Shown here: positions 8,175 through 16,700 of the stretch, one piece after another | Numbering within the stretch: the stretch's first letter is position 1 | Layout: every line of letters begins with the position of its first letter | Source: Hyphomicrobiales bacterium | GTDB lineage: Bacteria > Pseudomonadota > Alphaproteobacteria > Rhizobiales > Rhizobiaceae | Length of the DNA: 64,000 bases | Assembly (NCBI GenBank): GCA_900473175.1 | Contig: UCKM01000008.1 | Location: 268,893 to 332,892 of the forward strand | Direction: 5' to 3' | Made by a program: the position numbers and the translations under genes | Notes under the pieces: generated by a model | Databases searched by the model: none | Seen by the model: the letters and a program-made list of their open reading frames with translations, nothing else | What the model was told of the DNA's origin: nothing

Positions 8175-9178
8175 ACAAACGCAGGGACGCACTCAAAGCG
8201 ATGATGACGCCGATCAACGAGGCGTCACAAGCCGAGCACCGCTTGACCAAGCCAACCCAAAAGTCCGGCTCGCTGAAGGCCATGGGCCTGTCGCTGCAAA
8301 GCCTATCGGACGACGCCGATGAGGCACAGGCGCTGCGTGACAAACTGGCATCCGGCGAGCACGTCATCGAGATCGACGCGGACCTTATCGATGCCTCGTT
8401 TATTCGCGATCGCCTCGATGACATCGACACCACGGAGTTCGAGGAACTAAAGGCGAGCATAAAGGAACACGGGCAGCAGGTGCCCATTCTCGTTCGGCCA
8501 CACCCGCGCGACGATGGCCGCTATCAGGTTGCCTATGGCCATCGCCGCCTCGCGGCCTTGCAGGCGATTGATCGCCCCGTCAAGGCCATTGTGCGTGGCC
8601 TTTCCGATGCGGATCTCATTGTCGCTCAGGGCAAGGAGAATCTCGAACGCAAGGATCTTTCCTTCATCGAGCGTGCCTTGTTCGCAGCGCGGCTTGAAGA
8701 GCACGGAATCGACCGTCACGCGTTGATGGCAGCACTTTCCGTGCACAAGGGTAACCTGTCGACCATGATCGCCGTAGCGAATTCATTGCCGGTGGATCTG
8801 ATCGAAGCTGTCGGTCCCGCGCCAAAGGTCGGCAGGCCGCGCTGGGAGCAATTGGCCCAGTTGCTGGAAGCAACCCCGGGCTACTGGAAAGACCGGGTGG
8901 ATGTGGCACGGCTCTTGCGGCTCGACAGTGACGGGCGTTTTGCATTGGTCCTGAAGAGCCTGACCCCGAAAAAGAAATCCGGACCTTTTGCCTATCCGCT
9001 CAAGTCACAACTGGGGACAGCCTTTGCGAAGATCGAGCAGAACGACGGCAAAACACGGGTGATCATCGATGACGCTACAGTGCCGGAATTCGGGCAATAC
9101 CTGATCGAGCAGTTGCCGGAAATCTACGCTGCGTTTGTTCGCCGCGACAAGAGTGAACCGCGTATTAAACAACTCTAA
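8171..9178 (+). CDS. repB: Plasmid partitioning protein RepB (ParB family)
   Basis: 335 residues from the ATG at 8171, which overlaps the repA stop as ATGA; a GTG-type upstream extension to 8156 is less likely. The ParB nuclease-like domain is visible around residues 50-150 (IKEHGQQVPILVRPHP, YQVAYGHRRLAAL, KENLERKDLSFIERA), followed by a KorB/HTH-like region (ALMAALSVHKGNLSTMIAVANSLP, split here by family, not by sequence). RepB binds parS sites and RepA. No canonical parS is obvious in this window, so the site may lie outside the cassette. Confidence 0.97.
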   Translation: MNKRRDALKAMMTPINEASQAEHRLTKPTQKSGSLKAMGLSLQSLSDDADEAQALRDKLASGEHVIEIDADLIDASFIRDRLDDIDTTEFEELKASIKEHGQQVPILVRPHPRDDGRYQVAYGHRRLAALQAIDRPVKAIVRGLSDADLIVAQGKENLERKDLSFIERALFAARLEEHGIDRHALMAALSVHKGNLSTMIAVANSLPVDLIEAVGPAPKVGRPRWEQLAQLLEATPGYWKDRVDVARLLRLDSDGRFALVLKSLTPKKKSGPFAYPLKSQLGTAFAKIEQNDGKTRVIIDDATVPEFGQYLIEQLPEIYAAFVRRDKSEPRIKQL

Positions 9179-9190
9179 CTGGAGAGAGAT

Positions 9191-9247
9191 CACAAAAGAA
9201 AAGGCCCCCGAAACAACGTCCCGGAAGCCCTCTCAAAGTCTAAGCAA
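9191..9247 (-). ncRNA. Counter-transcribed RNA (ctRNA) between repB and repC
   Basis: The 158-bp repB-repC gap holds the signals of the antisense RNA found in repABC replicons. On the minus strand there is a promoter (TTGACA-N17-GATTCT, 9252-9280) followed about 20-45 bases later by an intrinsic terminator (9203-9229 plus a T-rich tail). The predicted RNA is roughly 50 nt, similar to characterised repABC ctRNAs, which block repC translation and set copy number and incompatibility. Exact ends are inferred. Confidence 0.72.
9203..9229 (-). terminator. Intrinsic terminator of the ctRNA
   Basis: On the minus strand GGCTTCCGG pairs with CGGGGGCC (G-U pairs allowed) around a 10-nt loop and is followed by TTTTCTTTT. 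The hairpin also lies in the repC leader on the plus strand, where repABC leaders form the structure that the ctRNA influences. Confidence 0.7.
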
Positions 9248-9251
9248 CTAG

Positions 9252-9280
9252 AGAATCGCATTTCCGAGAATCACTGTCAA
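9252..9280 (-). promoter_or_regulatory. ctRNA promoter
   Basis: Minus-strand -35 TTGACA (9280-9275), a 17-bp spacer and -10-like GATTCT (9257-9252). The -35 is a perfect consensus; the -10 is weak. The position in the repB-repC gap agrees with other repABC cassettes. Confidence 0.6.
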
Positions 9281-9336
9281 GCGTTAAGCGCCGTTTCGGC
9301 GAGCAGATTTCTTTTGCCTGATTGAAGGTGAAAGCT

Positions 9337-10617
9337 ATGAACAGGGAAATGACAACGACGCCCTTTGGGCGGCGATCGATGTCGCATGCCATGCTGGACG
9401 CTCAAGCCATGGCACGCGATTGTCCGCCGCTGCAGGTTGCCGACAAATGGAAATTGTTTCGTACCCTCACAGAAGCGAGACCGGCGCTTGGCGTGTCCGA
9501 TCGTGCACTTGCGGTCCTGCATGCGCTTTTGAGCTTCCACAAGCACGTGGAGCTCGACAGCGAAAGCAATCTCATCGTCTTTCCGTCAAACCGCGAATTG
9601 TCGATGCGCTCCCATGGCATGGCGCCGGTCACACTGCGCCGCCATCTTGCCGCCTTGGTGGAGGCTGGTTTGATCATCCGGCGCGACAGCCCGAATGGCA
9701 AACGCTATGTGCGGCGCGACCAGGAGGGCGAGGTCAAGACAGCATTCGGCTTCGACCTTACGCCGCTGGTGGCCCGCGCTGAAGAACTTCAGCAACTCGC
9801 GGCCTCCATCCGGGCCGAGGACCTGGCGCGGCGCCTCTTGCGCGAGCGGATCAGCCTCCATCGCCGCGACATTGCCAAGATGATCATTTTCGCTGAAGAA
9901 CAGGATCTGGCGGGTCCCTGGGAGGCGATTGGCGAAAGGTTCATGCCACTCGCCCGCCCGCTTTTGCGGGGCTTTGACCACAGGGGGCTCGCCGAATTGG
10001 CCGCTGCGCTTGACGATTTGCGTCTGGATGTGGAGAAGCTCTTGGAACTACACGCGAATTTCAATAAATCAAACGCCAGTGACGTTCAAAATGAACGGCA
10101 CATACAGAATCAAAACCCCGACTCTTCATTTGATCTTGAACCCGGCTTTAGAAAAGACCAGGGGGCAAACGCCGAGACATATGCCGACGACGATGTACAA
10201 CCGGATATGAGTGAAGGGAACATAACCAAAGCGTCTGACGTTCGACCCCGCCGGGCCAGCAAGTTGCCGCCGAAAGCTTTTTCACTCGGTTTGACCCTCA
10301 AGGCCTGCCCGGATATTGTCGACTACGCCCTGAGTGGGATCGACAATTGGCCGCAGTTCGTCCAGACCGCGAACCTGGTTCGGGTGACGCTCGGAATAAG
10401 CCCGGACGCTTGGAACCAGGCCATCGAAACCCTCGGCCAGAACGAAGCGGCGATCATTGTCGCAGCAATCCTGCAGAAAGGCGAAGCTATCACGAGCCCT
10501 GGCGGCTATTTGCGCGCGCTGACCGACAAGGCCCGCTCGGGATCGTTCTCCTCCGGGCCATTGCTGATGGGATTGTTGCGCGCCAATCAAATGCGGCCTG
10601 AAGCAAGGGCAGGGTAG
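9337..10617 (+). CDS. repC: Replication initiator RepC
   Basis: 426 residues. The ATG at 9337 is preceded by AAGGTGA, a better start than the in-frame TTG at 9322. RepC hallmarks: DKWKLFRTLTEARPALGVSDRALAVLHALLSF in pieces near residues 35-70, a winged-helix region (NRELSMRSHGMAPVTLRRHL), and the C-terminal conserved block ending in ITSPGGYLRALTDKA. RepC is the only protein needed for replication and acts in cis at an origin within its own gene. It lies directly beside the siderophore locus. Confidence 0.97.
   Translation: MNREMTTTPFGRRSMSHAMLDAQAMARDCPPLQVADKWKLFRTLTEARPALGVSDRALAVLHALLSFHKHVELDSESNLIVFPSNRELSMRSHGMAPVTLRRHLAALVEAGLIIRRDSPNGKRYVRRDQEGEVKTAFGFDLTPLVARAEELQQLAASIRAEDLARRLLRERISLHRRDIAKMIIFAEEQDLAGPWEAIGERFMPLARPLLRGFDHRGLAELAAALDDLRLDVEKLLELHANFNKSNASDVQNERHIQNQNPDSSFDLEPGFRKDQGANAETYADDDVQPDMSEGNITKASDVRPRRASKLPPKAFSLGLTLKACPDIVDYALSGIDNWPQFVQTANLVRVTLGISPDAWNQAIETLGQNEAAIIVAAILQKGEAITSPGGYLRALTDKARSGSFSSGPLLMGLLRANQMRPEARAG
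10055..10150. other. Likely oriV inside repC (AT-rich stretch)
   Basis: In characterised repABC replicons the origin is an AT-rich segment inside repC. This stretch is clearly more AT-rich than the surrounding coding sequence, encodes the low-complexity linker between the two RepC domains, and contains a 13-bp palindrome GTTCAAAATGAAC (10084-10096). Assignment is by analogy. Confidence 0.5.
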
Positions 10618-10643
10618 GGCGCTATTGCGGGCGAATTAAATAT

Positions 10644-10658
10644 TGACCATTGTGGTCA
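10644..10658 (+). promoter_or_regulatory. Iron-responsive operator (RirA-type IRO box) before the esterase gene
   Basis: TGACCATTGTGGTCA is a perfect TGACCA/TGGTCA palindrome and fits the rhizobial IRO consensus TGA-N9-TCA. It continues as TCATGTTTAA, a right arm also seen at the receptor and rpoI sites. It lies 44 bp before the esterase ATG. Confidence 0.72.
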
Positions 10659-10701
10659 TGTTTAATAACTCCTCATTTGATCACCTTTGCGAAGTGGGTA
10701 C

Positions 10702-11598
10702 ATGACAGGCTTTCCAAATACCAATCCGGCTGTGATCGGCAATACGACGTTTCACGACGTCGTATCCGAGGCGAGTGGTCAAACCTACCGGATCTTCGTC
10801 TATCGCCCCGACGGTGAAGCCCCGGAGCGGGGGTGGCCAGTCCTCTATATGACGGATGGCAATGCGGTCATCGGTACCGCTGTCGATGTCGTGCGGGCCC
10901 AGGCGAATTATCCAAGTGGAACAAATGTTGCGCCCGGTGTAATCGTGACAATCGGCTATCCGCTGGACGCAGCTTACGATCCGTTGCGCCGTTCGTGGGA
11001 TCTCGGCCCTCCGCCCGGCAAAATCTATCCGCCATTTTACGAAAACAGTCCGGTGGTGAAGACCGGCGGAGCCGAAGCGTTCTTGCGCTTCATCGAGGAT
11101 CAGGTCAAACCCATGGTCGAGGGATCCCTCGACCTCGACCGCAGCCGCCAGGCATTGTTCGGTCATTCGTTCGGCGGTCTTTTCGCGCTCTACAGCCTCT
11201 TCACGCGGCCCTCGGCATTCACGACGTGGATCGCTGCGAGCCCCTCCATCTATTGGGAAGATCGCACCATCGATACATTCTACCCGGCCTTCGAAGCGTC
11301 GCCGGGTACGAGGGAAAATGCGGAACTGTTCCTTTCTTGCGGCGAATACGAGACCGACAAACTGGCCCCTTTCCAGGTCGGGGCAGCGGACGAGGCCGAG
11401 CGGTTGGCACAAAAAAAGATCGCTCAGAATGATGTTTATGCGATCGAATTGATGAACCGGATTAACAGTTTGCCGAATCTGCCAATCCGCGTTGAGTTCG
11501 AAATTCATCCTGGCGAAAATCACATGTCCCTGTTGCCGGTCGCGGTGAACCGCGCCATTCAGCGTGCATTTGCCATCCGCAAGCCGCGCGCGGCTTGA
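10702..11598 (+). CDS. Esterase-D/IroE-like alpha/beta hydrolase, probable siderophore esterase
   Basis: 298 residues from the ATG at 10702. Putative_esterase (Fes/IroE/YbbA type) alpha/beta fold: nucleophile elbow GHSFGG with Ser156, and the catalytic His in PGENHMSL near residue 277. No signal peptide is visible, so it should act in the cytoplasm. It carries an IRO box and opens the siderophore locus. Vicibactin is a cyclic trilactone-type ring with alternating ester and peptide bonds, so an esterase could linearise the imported ferric complex to release iron, as Fes does for enterobactin. The substrate is an inference. The original Rhizobium vbs set (vbsGSO, vbsADL, vbsC, vbsP) does not include such an enzyme as far as I know. 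Confidence 0.75.
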   Translation: MTGFPNTNPAVIGNTTFHDVVSEASGQTYRIFVYRPDGEAPERGWPVLYMTDGNAVIGTAVDVVRAQANYPSGTNVAPGVIVTIGYPLDAAYDPLRRSWDLGPPPGKIYPPFYENSPVVKTGGAEAFLRFIEDQVKPMVEGSLDLDRSRQALFGHSFGGLFALYSLFTRPSAFTTWIAASPSIYWEDRTIDTFYPAFEASPGTRENAELFLSCGEYETDKLAPFQVGAADEAERLAQKKIAQNDVYAIELMNRINSLPNLPIRVEFEIHPGENHMSLLPVAVNRAIQRAFAIRKPRAA

Positions 11599-11620
11599 AC
11601 CGGACGGGGAAGGACGTGCA

Positions 11621-12391
11621 GTGTTGCCATGTGTTCCCTTGACGGACTTGCCGATCGTTTCCCGTTCGGAACGCGACGTGAGCCGACCCCATATAGATAT
11701 CTGGTGGTGGCCTTACCCGGCGGGGATGAACTGGTCTGCAATCGGGGCCTCGTTGCCGCCGCACGAACAGGAACGAGCTGCGAATTTTGCATTCGAGAAG
11801 GACGCCGCCGGCTACGTGGCGGGCAGATTGCTCCAACGTTCAGTGCTGTCACTCTACACGGGCAAACATCCCGCTGAGCTCAAATTTCGCTCGGGTCATT
11901 TTGGTAAGCCATATCTTACAGGACTTGGAGAGCAGGGCATTGCCTTCAATCTCAGCAATGCCGCTGGATTAGTGGTGCTGGCCGTCAGCCGCGGCGCTGA
12001 AATGGTAGGGATTGATGCGGAGCCGATCAGCTCAACGATAGAGTCGGGAACGGCGTCGATATTCTGTAGCGACGAGGAATTGTCGCGCCTATCGGCTTTG
12101 GACGGTCACGAACGCCACGTGCAGCTCCTCTCCCATTGGACCTTGAAGGAGAGTTTTCTCAAAGGGCTGGGGACGGGTCTTTCGGTTGCTCCCGATCAAT
12201 TGACCATCGGCCTTGATCCCACAACGCAAACAATCTGCATCTCCAGCAGTCGGACAGGCAAGACGGCGGGATGGCATCATCGTCTGATGACGGCGCCTTT
12301 TGGCCATTTGATTGCGGTCTCTGTGAAAACGGGCCATTCCAATCCCGTTTTTCGGCAACGCGAATTCATGTTTGGGAACGGATCTCAGTAA
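11621..12391 (+). CDS. vbsP: Sfp-type 4'-phosphopantetheinyl transferase (VbsP-like)
   Basis: About 256 residues. The start is uncertain: GTG at 11621 follows GGGGAAGGA at good spacing; a GTG at 11564 would overlap the esterase. Sfp signatures: GKPYL, FNLSNAAGLVVLAVS, GAEMVGIDAEPI (metal-binding Asp and Glu region) and HWTLKESFLKGLGTGLS. It would load the 4'-phosphopantetheine arm on the carrier domain of the NRPS. It is co-directional with the esterase and its stop overlaps the convergent vbsO stop by 7 bp. Confidence 0.88.
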   Translation: MLPCVPLTDLPIVSRSERDVSRPHIDIWWWPYPAGMNWSAIGASLPPHEQERAANFAFEKDAAGYVAGRLLQRSVLSLYTGKHPAELKFRSGHFGKPYLTGLGEQGIAFNLSNAAGLVVLAVSRGAEMVGIDAEPISSTIESGTASIFCSDEELSRLSALDGHERHVQLLSHWTLKESFLKGLGTGLSVAPDQLTIGLDPTTQTICISSSRTGKTAGWHHRLMTAPFGHLIAVSVKTGHSNPVFRQREFMFGNGSQ

Positions 12392-13728
12392 TCGACGGCC
12401 ATGGATTGCACCATGATGTCGTGGCCCGAAGATAACCAGTTCACTTGCGAGTCATGCGGCTCAAGGTCGAAATGGTCATGACCAAGCAGCGAATTGACGA
12501 TGTGGGCACTGCGCCAGGCCATCAGGCTAAGCTGTGAATCGGCGATGCCGTGGCTGTAGCGTCCGGCGTTCTGTGCGAAGATTCGGTTCTGCTTTGGTCC
12601 GTTCCAGTTCAGGCAATAGTCGTCGTTTAACATCAGCCGGCTGTTGCGGTCGAATTGAATGCGGTCCTCCAGCCCTGCCATTGCATCCGGGAGCCTGAAT
12701 TGGTAGCCGGTGGCAAGGACGATAGCATCGGCATGGGCGACCTCGACACCGCCGTCGAAGCGATTGCGCACGACCAGGCGATACCCATCCTTGTCCACTC
12801 CCACCTGAATGACGTCGCGATTGGGCGAGAGCTTCGCGTCGATGTGGCGGTTTTCCAGATAGCGCAGCGTGTAGAGCCGCCGGTAGATGGCGTTGATGGT
12901 GGAAATTGACAATCCATCGCTGGTCAGGACGGACGCCTTCAGCGCCTCCTGTTTCTGGTCATTGTTGAGGTTGAGATAAGCATAGACGTATTCTGGTGAA
13001 AATACCTGGTTGGAGAACGCGGTGTCATTGATCGGCTCGAAATTGTGGCGGCGACTGAACCAGTTCAGCTCCTTCAGCGCCGGTTTCGAATTGAGTAGCG
13101 CCTCCACGACCTCGCCGCCGCTCTGACCGCCGCCGATGACTGCAATTCGGGCGGCGTTGAGGCTGGGGAGGCGGAAGAAGGCTTCCGAATTATGGAAACA
13201 TCTTTCGCCAAGGAAGGGTGCCGCCCAGGATGGTGTGAATGGTGTCGTACCGGTGCCAACAACGAGGTTTTTCGCGACCACGCTGCCATTATCAAAGCGA
13301 AGCCGGAAACGGTCTTTGTCGAAGGACACGTCGCGCACGGCAGCATCGAAAGTCAGACCATTTAGCCGGCTTGCTACCCACGCTAGATATGCAGCGAATT
13401 CGCGGCGCGGCACCGCATCATATTGTGCGTTGAGAAATGCATAGAGCCGCTTGTGCGCCACGAGGTAGGAAATGAATGACCAGGGGCTCGTCGGCAACAC
13501 TGGCGTGACGAGGTCTTTCAGATAGGAGGACTGCAACTCGACATCTGGCAGCATCATGCCGGGGTGCCAGTCGAATTTTGACCGTCGTTCAAAGAAATGC
13601 GCATGGATGGTCCCGACGCTGTCCAGAAGCGAGGCGAGGCTCAGATTGGATGGCCCGATACCGATCCCCGCCAGATCGAGCGTTTCGCTGGTCTGGCTGC
13701 GATCATTGTTGGCAAACATGGCAGTCAT
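12385..13728 (-). CDS. vbsO: L-ornithine N5-monooxygenase (VbsO)
   Basis: 447 residues, with AAGGA seven bases before the ATG at 13728. Class B flavin N-hydroxylase of the PvdA/SidA/IucD group: FAD site GIGIGPSNLS (residues 21-30), substrate/flavin region FFERRSKFDWHPGM, NADPH site VIGGGQSGGEV and the C-terminal ATGYQF motif. It makes N5-hydroxyornithine, the first step to the hydroxamate. It is last in the vbsG-S-O order seen in Rhizobium leguminosarum, here on the minus strand behind the NRPS. Confidence 0.93.
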   Translation of the reverse strand: MTAMFANNDRSQTSETLDLAGIGIGPSNLSLASLLDSVGTIHAHFFERRSKFDWHPGMMLPDVELQSSYLKDLVTPVLPTSPWSFISYLVAHKRLYAFLNAQYDAVPRREFAAYLAWVASRLNGLTFDAAVRDVSFDKDRFRLRFDNGSVVAKNLVVGTGTTPFTPSWAAPFLGERCFHNSEAFFRLPSLNAARIAVIGGGQSGGEVVEALLNSKPALKELNWFSRRHNFEPINDTAFSNQVFSPEYVYAYLNLNNDQKQEALKASVLTSDGLSISTINAIYRRLYTLRYLENRHIDAKLSPNRDVIQVGVDKDGYRLVVRNRFDGGVEVAHADAIVLATGYQFRLPDAMAGLEDRIQFDRNSRLMLNDDYCLNWNGPKQNRIFAQNAGRYSHGIADSQLSLMAWRSAHIVNSLLGHDHFDLEPHDSQVNWLSSGHDIMVQSMAVDY

Positions 13729-13770
13729 CAGAATTCCTTTCCGTCAACGCTTTCGTTGCAGTCAGATGGG

Positions 13771-16700
13771 TCAGAGGGCATCTTTGAGGCGGTGCGCCAG
13801 CCGGCTGTGGAATGCCTGCGAACCAATCACGTGCAGATGATTGGTGCCCGAGATGATCTCAGCCGGGTTAGCCCTTGGCGAATAGCGACGCCAGTCAATC
13901 AGATTGAGCCCGCGGTTGAGGCTGTCATCAGCGGCCCATGAATGAATGGGAACATCGTACGGCTGAAGCTGATGCCGCCTGAAGATCAGCGCATTGTCGA
14001 TGAGGATCCAGAATGTGTGCTCACGGCTGCTGATGTCAGGTCCGTCGGTCGGGAGCGCATCCTTCTCGTCACCGACAAAACGCAGGAACTGGTCGTAGGT
14101 GTCCGCGTCCATCACACCGAGGAGGCGGTCCCACTCGGCGCGCATGGCAGTACGCGATAGCCAATCCTGCACCGTCGCATGCAACTGGTCGCGTTCGCCC
14201 TGCTTGAAACGGGGCGTTGCGCCAATGGCGAATTCGGTGCCGAGGTCGCAAACGTCGACCATTGTGATCAGCCGCAGGTCGATCTCGTCGCCAAGGCGCC
14301 GCGCCGCTTCATAGGCCAGAAGGCCACCCCACGACCACCCAAGGAAATAGCAGGGTTGCCCTTTGCTGTTTGCCCGAATGTAGTCGACATAGCCTTCGAT
14401 GATCTCGTCAACGGAAGCGCCGATCTGTTTCTGCTCGGACAGCGAATAGCAGATGAACCCGGTCGCAGGCTGGTCTGCACCGAGATAGTCGACAAGCTTG
14501 ACGTACTCACGCGTACTGACAAGGAGACCCGGGAAACAATAGAGCATCGGCCTCGATCCCGATGCACGCAGAACGATGACCTCGCTGCCGGACTGATCAT
14601 GGCCCGCCTCGATAATCCCGGCGAAGGAACGAACGGTCGGATTGTTGAAGAGGTCGGCAATCGTGGTACGGTCCTGGGGCTTGCGCTGGCGCAGGGCCGA
14701 CAGTATGCGAATGGCCCCCAGCGAGTTGCCACCAATGCTGAAGAAATTATCCTCGACGCTTATGGGGCTGATGTTCAGAATCTGCTGCCATAGCTCAAGA
14801 ACCTCCGCCTCCGTCGCGGTCTCGGGTTCTATGATCGTTCGTTGCATCGGTGTCGGGGCGGGAAGTGCAAACCGGTCCAGCTTGCTGTTCGGATTGATTG
14901 GCATACTTTTCAGGGAAACGATGGCCGAAGGTACCATGTAGGCTGGCAAGGCGCGTTCAAGTGCCAGGTGAATGGCGGAGATGTCGAGCTCGAGGCCCTG
15001 TTTTGGCACCACGTAGGCAACGAGCATTTTCTGCTTCGTCGCCTCGTCATCGCGCAGGACGACAAGTGCCTCGCCCACGCCATCCTGCTGCAACAATGCC
15101 GCTTCGATCTCGCCGAGCTCGATGCGATATCCGCGCAATTTGACCTGATGGTCGACCCTACCGACGAACTCGACCGTGCCGTCCTCGCGCCACCGTGTGA
15201 GGTCGCCCGAGCGATAGAGGCGGCCGCCGTCCGGGGCGAAGGGATCGGGGATGAAACGATCGGCAGTCGTGTCCGGCTTGCCGATATAGCCGCGCGCCAT
15301 GCCTTCACCAGCGATGTAAAGCTCGCCTGTCACGCCGATGGGGCAGGGGTTCAGATCGGGATCGAGCACATAGACGCGGCGATTGCCAACGGCGCGGCCG
15401 ATAGGGGCATAGGTGCCTTCAAATTTCTGTCCGGCACGGACCTTCCAGACCATGGGCGTCATGATGGTTTCAGTGGGACCATAACCGTTTATCAGCCATT
15501 CCGATTTGAGTGCCGTTGAAAGGAGATCGAAGGTCTGCTGCGCCAGGCCTTCGCCGCCGAAGGAATAGAGCCGCATGGGTGGTGCGCTATCCGTCAGGTC
15601 GGCCCACTCGGCAAGCTGCTGGAGATAGGTGGTCGGGATACTCGCATTGTTGGCGCCATGCTTGCGCATTACAGTGAGCGTTTCTTCCGGGGTCCACAGC
15701 GGGTGGTCGGGAAGAATGATGCTGCCACCCTCCATGAGAGGGTTCATCCAGCGCTCGTGGCCTCCGTCCGAACTGAACGGCAGGAATGGCAGTTCTCGCG
15801 ATTCTTCGCTCATGCCGTAAACGCGCGACGTATTCTGCATGTGATGGGTCAATGGCCCATGCTCGACCGCGACGCCCTTCGGCAGGCCCGTCGAGCCTGA
15901 AGTGTACATGATGTATGCCAGTTGATCCTTGTGGACGCGAACGTCCGGTGCCGCGTCCTGCTCATCGCTCAGGTCGAGCCTGTCGAGTTCAAGAATGATC
16001 GCATCAAGCCCGTCGGGAATACGGTCGAGCAGCCAGCTATGGGTCAGTATTACCTTGACCCCGCCATCCCGAAGAATGTGATGATTGCGCGTCGTCGGAT
16101 GATCGGGCTCCACAGGAATATAGGCACCCCCTGCCTTCAGGGTCGCCAGAATGCCGACGATCGCTTCCGGCGAGCGCTTCACTGCGATGGCGACGCTCAC
16201 CTCGGCACCAACGCCGAGCTTGATCAGCCTGTGCGCAAGTCTGTTGGCAGACTGATCGAGCCTGCCATGGCTCCAGACCTCGTCGGCAAAGATGATCGCT
16301 GTCTTGTCTGGGGTACGGGCCGCATGAGCAGCAATGTGTTCGTGTACCGGACGGTCGTCATTAGCGCCGTCGTCGTCATAGGGGGCGGAGAGGATGCGCA
16401 GTTCGTCTTCGCCGATGAGCTGGATATCCTTGATCCGGACACCTGTCCTGCCGACTGCCTGCTCAAGGATGCGGCTGAAGTGTAGAGCGGCGCGCTCGAT
16501 CATCGCCGGCTCATAAAGGTCCTCGGCATAGTCGAACTGCGCATCCAGTCCGCCCGACGCGTTCGGCGACACAATGAGCGCAAGCTCGACATCGGATCGC
16601 GGAGCAAGTTTGACCCGCTGATGCAGCACTCGCTCGGAATGGGCACAAGGCGCGCGGAATTCGAACAGCGATTTGACAATCGCCTCCTGTTCGCGCTCCT

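Noticed and set aside
6605..9336. Search for the 16-bp repABC parS palindrome
   Set aside because: GTTAACTTTAAACAAC near 6870 has GTT/AAC ends but is not self-complementary inside; no convincing parS was found in the cassette.
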